A stretch of DNA of 64,000 bases, taken from positions 435,382 to 499,381 of the forward strand of contig NZ_RCOG02000032.1 in NCBI RefSeq assembly GCF_009663685.2, given 5' to 3'. Of the stretch, positions 60,545 through 64,000 are shown piece after piece; position 1 is the stretch's first letter; each line of letters starts with the position of its first letter. The position numbers were made by a program, and so were the translations under genes. This DNA is from Cupriavidus sp. U2. Its GTDB lineage: Bacteria; Pseudomonadota; Gammaproteobacteria; Burkholderiales; Burkholderiaceae. Below the pieces are notes generated by a model that was given only the letters and a program-made list of their open reading frames with translations, made no database searches and was not told the DNA's origin.

Positions 60545-61506
60545 TTGCCACCCTCATTCTTTGCAAGACGCAGCAGCAGGATCTTGGACAGGGCCAGCAC
60601 CACGAACGTGATGAAGAAGAGGATCAGGCCCAGTTCCATCAGCGCGGCAGTGTGCAGGCCGGCACCGGCTTCGGCGAATTCGTTCGCCAGCGCAGAGGTG
60701 ATGCTGTTGCCCGGCGAGAACAGCGACGCGCTGTCGAGCAGGTTGGTGTTGCCGATCACGAACGTCACGGCCATGGTTTCGCCCAGCGCGCGGCCCAGGC
60801 CCAGCATGACGCCGCCGATCACACCGGCACGCGTATAGGGCAGCACCACGCGCCACATCACTTCCCACGTGGTGCAGCCGATGCCGTAGGCGGACTCCTT
60901 GAGCAGCACCGGCGTGACTTCGAACACGTCGCGCATCACCGAGGCAATGTAAGGGATGATCATGATCGCCAGGATCACGCCCGCGCACAGCAGGCCGATC
61001 CCCAGCGGGGCGCCCTGGAACAGCTTGCCGATCACCGGCACCTGCCCCACCGTATTGGCGAGCGGCTTCTGGAAATACTCGCCGAAGATCGGCGCAAACA
61101 CGAGCAGGCCCCACATGCCGTAGACGATGGACGGCACTGCGGCGAGCAGCTCGATGGCGGTGCCGAGCGGCCGGCGCAGCCACACGGGCGACAGCTCGGT
61201 GAGAAACAGGGCGATGCCGAAGCTGACCGGCACGGCGATGATGAGAGCGATCAGCGAGGTCACCAGCGTGCCGTAGATCGGCACGAGCGCGCCGTACACG
61301 TCGGCGGGCGGGTCCCATTCGGCGGTCCACAGGAACGACAGGCCGAACTGCTTGATCGAGGGCCATGCGCTGATGGCGAGCGACACGATGATGCCGCCAA
61401 GCAGCAGCAAGGTGACGATGGCGGCGCCGCGGGTCAGGCCACCGAACAGGATGTCGCCAAGGCGGCTGGGAGGCCGGACGGCTGGAAGATCGGACGTAGT
61501 CGCCAT
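60541..61506 (-). CDS. pstC: Phosphate ABC transporter permease PstC
   Basis: A 321-aa partner of PstA. Features are ELLAAVPSIVYGMWGLLVFAPIF, LKESAYGIGCTTWEVMWRVVLPYTRAGVIGGVMLGLGRALGETMAVTFVIGN (EAA loop and the following helix), and EFAEAGAGLHTAALMELGLILFFITFVVLALSKIL. The start at 61506 (MATTSDLPAVRPP) is chosen over a 16-residue longer frame. It is separated from pstS by 130 bp, which may hold an attenuating structure that keeps PstS in excess, though I did not identify one. Confidence 0.95.
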   Translation of the reverse strand: MATTSDLPAVRPPSRLGDILFGGLTRGAAIVTLLLLGGIIVSLAISAWPSIKQFGLSFLWTAEWDPPADVYGALVPIYGTLVTSLIALIIAVPVSFGIALFLTELSPVWLRRPLGTAIELLAAVPSIVYGMWGLLVFAPIFGEYFQKPLANTVGQVPVIGKLFQGAPLGIGLLCAGVILAIMIIPYIASVMRDVFEVTPVLLKESAYGIGCTTWEVMWRVVLPYTRAGVIGGVMLGLGRALGETMAVTFVIGNTNLLDSASLFSPGNSITSALANEFAEAGAGLHTAALMELGLILFFITFVVLALSKILLLRLAKNEGGK

Positions 61507-61636
61507 GATGGAAATCGGTAGGTGGAACATGTGCCGCGGTGGCGCCAGGGCCACCGCGGCCCCGTCACGCCGGGCCTGTTCCGCCCTGGGGCGGTCAGCG
61601 CCTGCGTGCCGGGCCGTACTTCAGTACAGCAACAGC

Positions 61637-62668
61637 TTAGTACAGGGCCTTGCCCGAACCGTCCTTGATGCTCTGCTTCCAGGTCGCGCGGATCTGGTTG
61701 GCAACGGCGTCCGGCAGCGGCACATAGTCCAGGTCCGAAGCCATGGCACCGCCGCTCTTGTAGGCCCAGTCGAAGAACTTCAGCACTTCCTGGCCCTGAG
61801 CCGGCTTTTCCTGGTTCTTGTGGACCAGGATGAACGTCGCGCCAGCGATCGGCCATGCGCCCTTGCCCGGCTGGTTCGTCAGGATCTGGTAGAACGTCTT
61901 GTTCCAGTCGGCACCGGCAGCGGCGGCCTTGAAGGCATCGTCGCTCGGCTGCACCACTTCGCCTGCCGCGTTCTTCATCGTCAGGTACGTCATCTTGTTC
62001 TGCTTGGCATAGGCGTACTCGACGTAGCCGATCGCGCCATTCAGACGCTGCACGAAGGCGGCCACGCCTTCGTTGCCCTTGCCGCCCGTGCCGCCACCCG
62101 GCCAGTTCACGGTCGTACCCTCGCCTACGGAGTTCTTCCAGTCATTGCTGACCTTCGACAGGTAGTTCGTGAAGATGAACGTCGTACCCGAGCCGTCAGC
62201 GCGGCGCACCGGCAGGATGTCCTGGCTCGGCAGCTTGGCCTTCGGGTTCAGGGCCTTGATCGCGGGATCGTCCCACTTCTTGATCTTGCCCAGGTAGATG
62301 TTGGCCAGCACGTCGCCGGTAATGGTCAGCTCGCCCGGCTTCACGCCTTGCAGGTTGATCACGGGCACCACACCGCCGATCACGGTCGGGAACTGGATCA
62401 GGTTGCCCTTGGCCAGTTCGTCGTCCTTCAGGGGAGCATCCGAAGCGCCGAAATCGACCGTCTTGGCGTTGATCTGCTTGATGCCGCCCGACGAACCGAT
62501 GGATTGATAGTTAACCTTGTTACCCGTCGCTTTTTGGTAGGCGTCAGCCCACTTGGAATACACGGGCGCCGGGAAAGAAGCGCCTGCACCGGTAATTTCC
62601 GCCGCGAACGCAGTACCCGCCACCACAATCGACACGATGCCTGCCACGGCAGTCTTGACCAGCTTCAT
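61637..62668 (-). CDS. pstS: Periplasmic phosphate-binding protein PstS
   Basis: A 343-aa exported binding protein with signal peptide MKLVKTAVAGIVSIVVAGTAFA. The mature protein begins AEITGAGASFPAPVYSKWADAYQKATG, the classic PstS start, with phosphate-contact blocks YQSIGSSGGIKQINAKTVDFGASDAPL and RRADGSGTTFIFTNYLSKV. First gene of pstSCAB-phoU-phoB-phoR. ATG 62668 has a TGGAGGA ribosome-binding site. Two Pho boxes precede it. Confidence 0.97.
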   Translation of the reverse strand: MKLVKTAVAGIVSIVVAGTAFAAEITGAGASFPAPVYSKWADAYQKATGNKVNYQSIGSSGGIKQINAKTVDFGASDAPLKDDELAKGNLIQFPTVIGGVVPVINLQGVKPGELTITGDVLANIYLGKIKKWDDPAIKALNPKAKLPSQDILPVRRADGSGTTFIFTNYLSKVSNDWKNSVGEGTTVNWPGGGTGGKGNEGVAAFVQRLNGAIGYVEYAYAKQNKMTYLTMKNAAGEVVQPSDDAFKAAAAGADWNKTFYQILTNQPGKGAWPIAGATFILVHKNQEKPAQGQEVLKFFDWAYKSGGAMASDLDYVPLPDAVANQIRATWKQSIKDGSGKALY

Positions 62669-62695
62669 ATGTCCTCCAGAGAACATTGGTTGGGA

Positions 62696-62752
62696 ATGAC
62701 AAATTTTTGACAAGGCGAACTGTATGCTGCTTGTATGACAGTTCCATGACAT
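62696..62752 (-). promoter_or_regulatory. PhoB-dependent promoter of pstS with two Pho boxes
   Basis: On the minus strand, ATGTCAT-GGAA-CTGTCAT (62735-62752) and TTGTCAA-AAAT-TTGTCAT (62696-62713) are close matches to the 18-bp Pho box. A -10 TACAGT (62719-62724) is 10 bp after the first box, the spacing used when PhoB replaces a -35. The second box falls at the expected start of transcription. Confidence 0.85.
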
Positions 62753-62914
62753 CCCGGAATCTTCTTCAAAGACCGCGCCAACGGGCCGATATTCCCCACC
62801 CGTCACGAAACCGCCTTCTCGCCGTGCTTTAATCGCCACTCCCATGCCGGTCACGTTTGCATCACGTCACGGCGATTCCCTTGTCGGTTAATTGCATAAA
62901 ATGAGGAAAAGCAA

Positions 62915-62940
62915 ACGCCACGGACCGATGACCGTGGCGT
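62915..62940 (-). terminator. Terminator-like hairpin downstream of glmM
   Basis: A 9-bp stem ACGCCACGG / CCGTGGCGT with an 8-nt loop; on the minus strand it is followed by TTTGCTTTTC. It lies 39 bp after the glmM stop. The rest of the 311-bp gap to pstS holds only the Pho-box promoter. Confidence 0.7.
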
Positions 62941-62979
62941 CGATGAGATACAAGGGGGTCGCCGGACCCCGCGGGAGAA

Positions 62980-64000
62980 TCAGGCGGCGCGCAATGCGTC
63001 GGCCAGCGTCTGTGCGGCGCGCTCGGCGGTCTCCACCTGTTCGGCCTCCACCATCACCCGCACCACAGGCTCAGTGCCCGAAGCGCGAATCAGCACGCGG
63101 CCGCGGCCTTCCAGTTCAGGCTCGATCTGGTCGCGCGCCGCCTTCAGGCCGGCGTGACTCTGCCAGTCGAAGCCCTTCTCGACACGGACGTTGATCAGCG
63201 TTTGCGGGAACAGATGCACGCCATCCAGCAGTTCCGCCAGCGTCTTGCCGCTACGGCGCAGCGCGGCCAGTACCTGCAGCGCCGACACGATGCCGTCGCC
63301 CGTAGTGTGTCGATCCAGGCACAAAAGATGGCCGGACCCCTCGCCGCCGAGTTGCCAGCCGCGCTTTTTCAGTTCCTCCAGCACGTAGCGGTCGCCGACC
63401 TTGGCCCGAACGAAATCGACGCCCAGCCGTTTGAGCGCCAGTTCCACGGCCATGTTGGTCATCAGCGTACCCACCGCGCCCTCTACCTTCTGGCCGGACG
63501 CCTGACGGTCGCGCACGATCAGGTACAGCAGCTCGTCGCCGTTGTAGAGCCGGCCCTGCGCGTCCACCACCTGCAGGCGGTCAGCGTCGCCGTCGAACGC
63601 CAGGCCGACGTCGGCGCGATGGGCGCGCACCGCTTCCACGAGCTTTTCGGGCGCGGTCGCACCATAGCCGGCGTTGATGTTGCGTCCATCCGGCTGATTG
63701 CCAATCGGAATCACCTCGGCGCCGAGTTCATGGAACACATGCGGTGCGATGTGGTAAGCCGCGCCATGCGCGCAGTCCACCACGACGCGCAGCCCGTGCA
63801 GATCCTGCTCATAGGGGAACGTGCTCTTGCAGAACTCGATATAGCGGCCGGCAGCATCGTCGATACGCTTGGCGCGGCCCAGATCCTCCGAGCGCACGCA
63901 CATCATCGGCTCTTCCAGCAACGACTCGATCTTCGCCTCCACCTCATCGGGCAGCTTGTCGCCCGAGGCCGAAAAGAACTTGATACCGTTGTCGTAGTAG
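62980..64000 (-). CDS. glmM: Phosphoglucosamine mutase (C-terminal part; start outside window)
   Basis: About 340 residues of GlmM are visible, starting within YYDNGIKFFSASGDKLPDEVE at the right edge. The enzyme converts glucosamine-6-phosphate to glucosamine-1-phosphate for peptidoglycan and LPS. The metal-binding loop is DVGLAFDGDADRLQVVD; GEGSGHLLCLDRHTTGDGIVSALQVL is the sugar-binding region (with Ser-Gly-His), and RASGTEPVVRVMVEA is the C-terminal phosphate-binding loop. The phosphoserine loop lies outside the window. Adjacent to pst, an order seen in other betaproteobacteria. Confidence 0.96.
   Translation of the reverse strand, partial: YYDNGIKFFSASGDKLPDEVEAKIESLLEEPMMCVRSEDLGRAKRIDDAAGRYIEFCKSTFPYEQDLHGLRVVVDCAHGAAYHIAPHVFHELGAEVIPIGNQPDGRNINAGYGATAPEKLVEAVRAHRADVGLAFDGDADRLQVVDAQGRLYNGDELLYLIVRDRQASGQKVEGAVGTLMTNMAVELALKRLGVDFVRAKVGDRYVLEELKKRGWQLGGEGSGHLLCLDRHTTGDGIVSALQVLAALRRSGKTLAELLDGVHLFPQTLINVRVEKGFDWQSHAGLKAARDQIEPELEGRGRVLIRASGTEPVVRVMVEAEQVETAERAAQTLADALRAA

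Overview
This 64-kb window is high-GC chromosomal DNA from a betaproteobacterium of the order Burkholderiales, most likely Cupriavidus or a close Ralstonia relative. That assignment rests on recognised gene content and order: dnaX-ybaB-recR; trxA-rho-(M90 peptidase)-type B L31; the dppD/F-like fused yejABEF transporter beside fabI; and pstSCAB-phoU-phoB-phoR next to ppk1/ppx and glmM. It is inference, because no database search was possible. Most of the window is core genome. The stretch from about 33.6 to 46.5 kb is more accessory.

Layout. 1-3.2 kb: dnaX-ybaB-recR, minus strand. 3.3-8.1 kb: L-lactate permease, a B12-dependent (class II) ribonucleotide reductase, and the divergent 4.5S SRP RNA gene. 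8.2-14.8 kb: a two-gene AddA/AddB-like helicase-nuclease operon. 14.9-22.2 kb: a small hypothetical gene, then trxA, rho, an MtfA-like peptidase, L31 type B, an ArnT-like membrane glycosyltransferase and a MATE exporter. 22.2-24.4 kb: three hairpin-rich tandem modules carrying copies of a tRNA tail, then a tRNA-Ala/Glu/Asp operon (minus strand) with a near-consensus promoter, then gltX. 24.6-33.5 kb: a patatin-like lipoprotein, an NlpC/P60 hydrolase, yejABEF and fabI. 33.6-38.3 kb: a LysR regulator divergent from an alkyl sulfatase and a GMC alcohol dehydrogenase, which looks like a cassette for sulfate-ester surfactants. 38.6-46.5 kb: SDR/DUF2795, a PfpI protein, a MocR regulator, an enoyl-CoA hydratase, a MarR regulator, a TauE exporter and an arsR-arsC-acr3 arsenic operon whose last gene runs into tRNA-Arg. 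46.6-49.2 kb: a methyltransferase, a diguanylate cyclase and tRNA-Pro. 49.4-51.8 kb: infA with a TTG start, sixA and an OlsB-like acyltransferase. 51.9-64 kb: ppx, ppk1, phoR, phoB, phoU, pstBACS and partial glmM.

The most coherent theme is phosphate homeostasis. The high-affinity transporter, its signalling proteins and both polyphosphate enzymes are together. I can read two strong Pho boxes upstream of pstS, Pho-like motifs between ppx and ppk1, and a Pho-box-like element upstream of the OlsB-like (ornithine-lipid) acyltransferase, which suggests membrane-lipid remodelling belongs to the same regulon. Other regulatory signals visible in the DNA are a probably leaderless, autoregulated arsR and a palindrome (TTCGC-NN-GCGAA family) shared by the promoters of the enoyl-CoA hydratase and a nearby MarR gene. 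I found no CRISPR array, prophage or insertion sequence.
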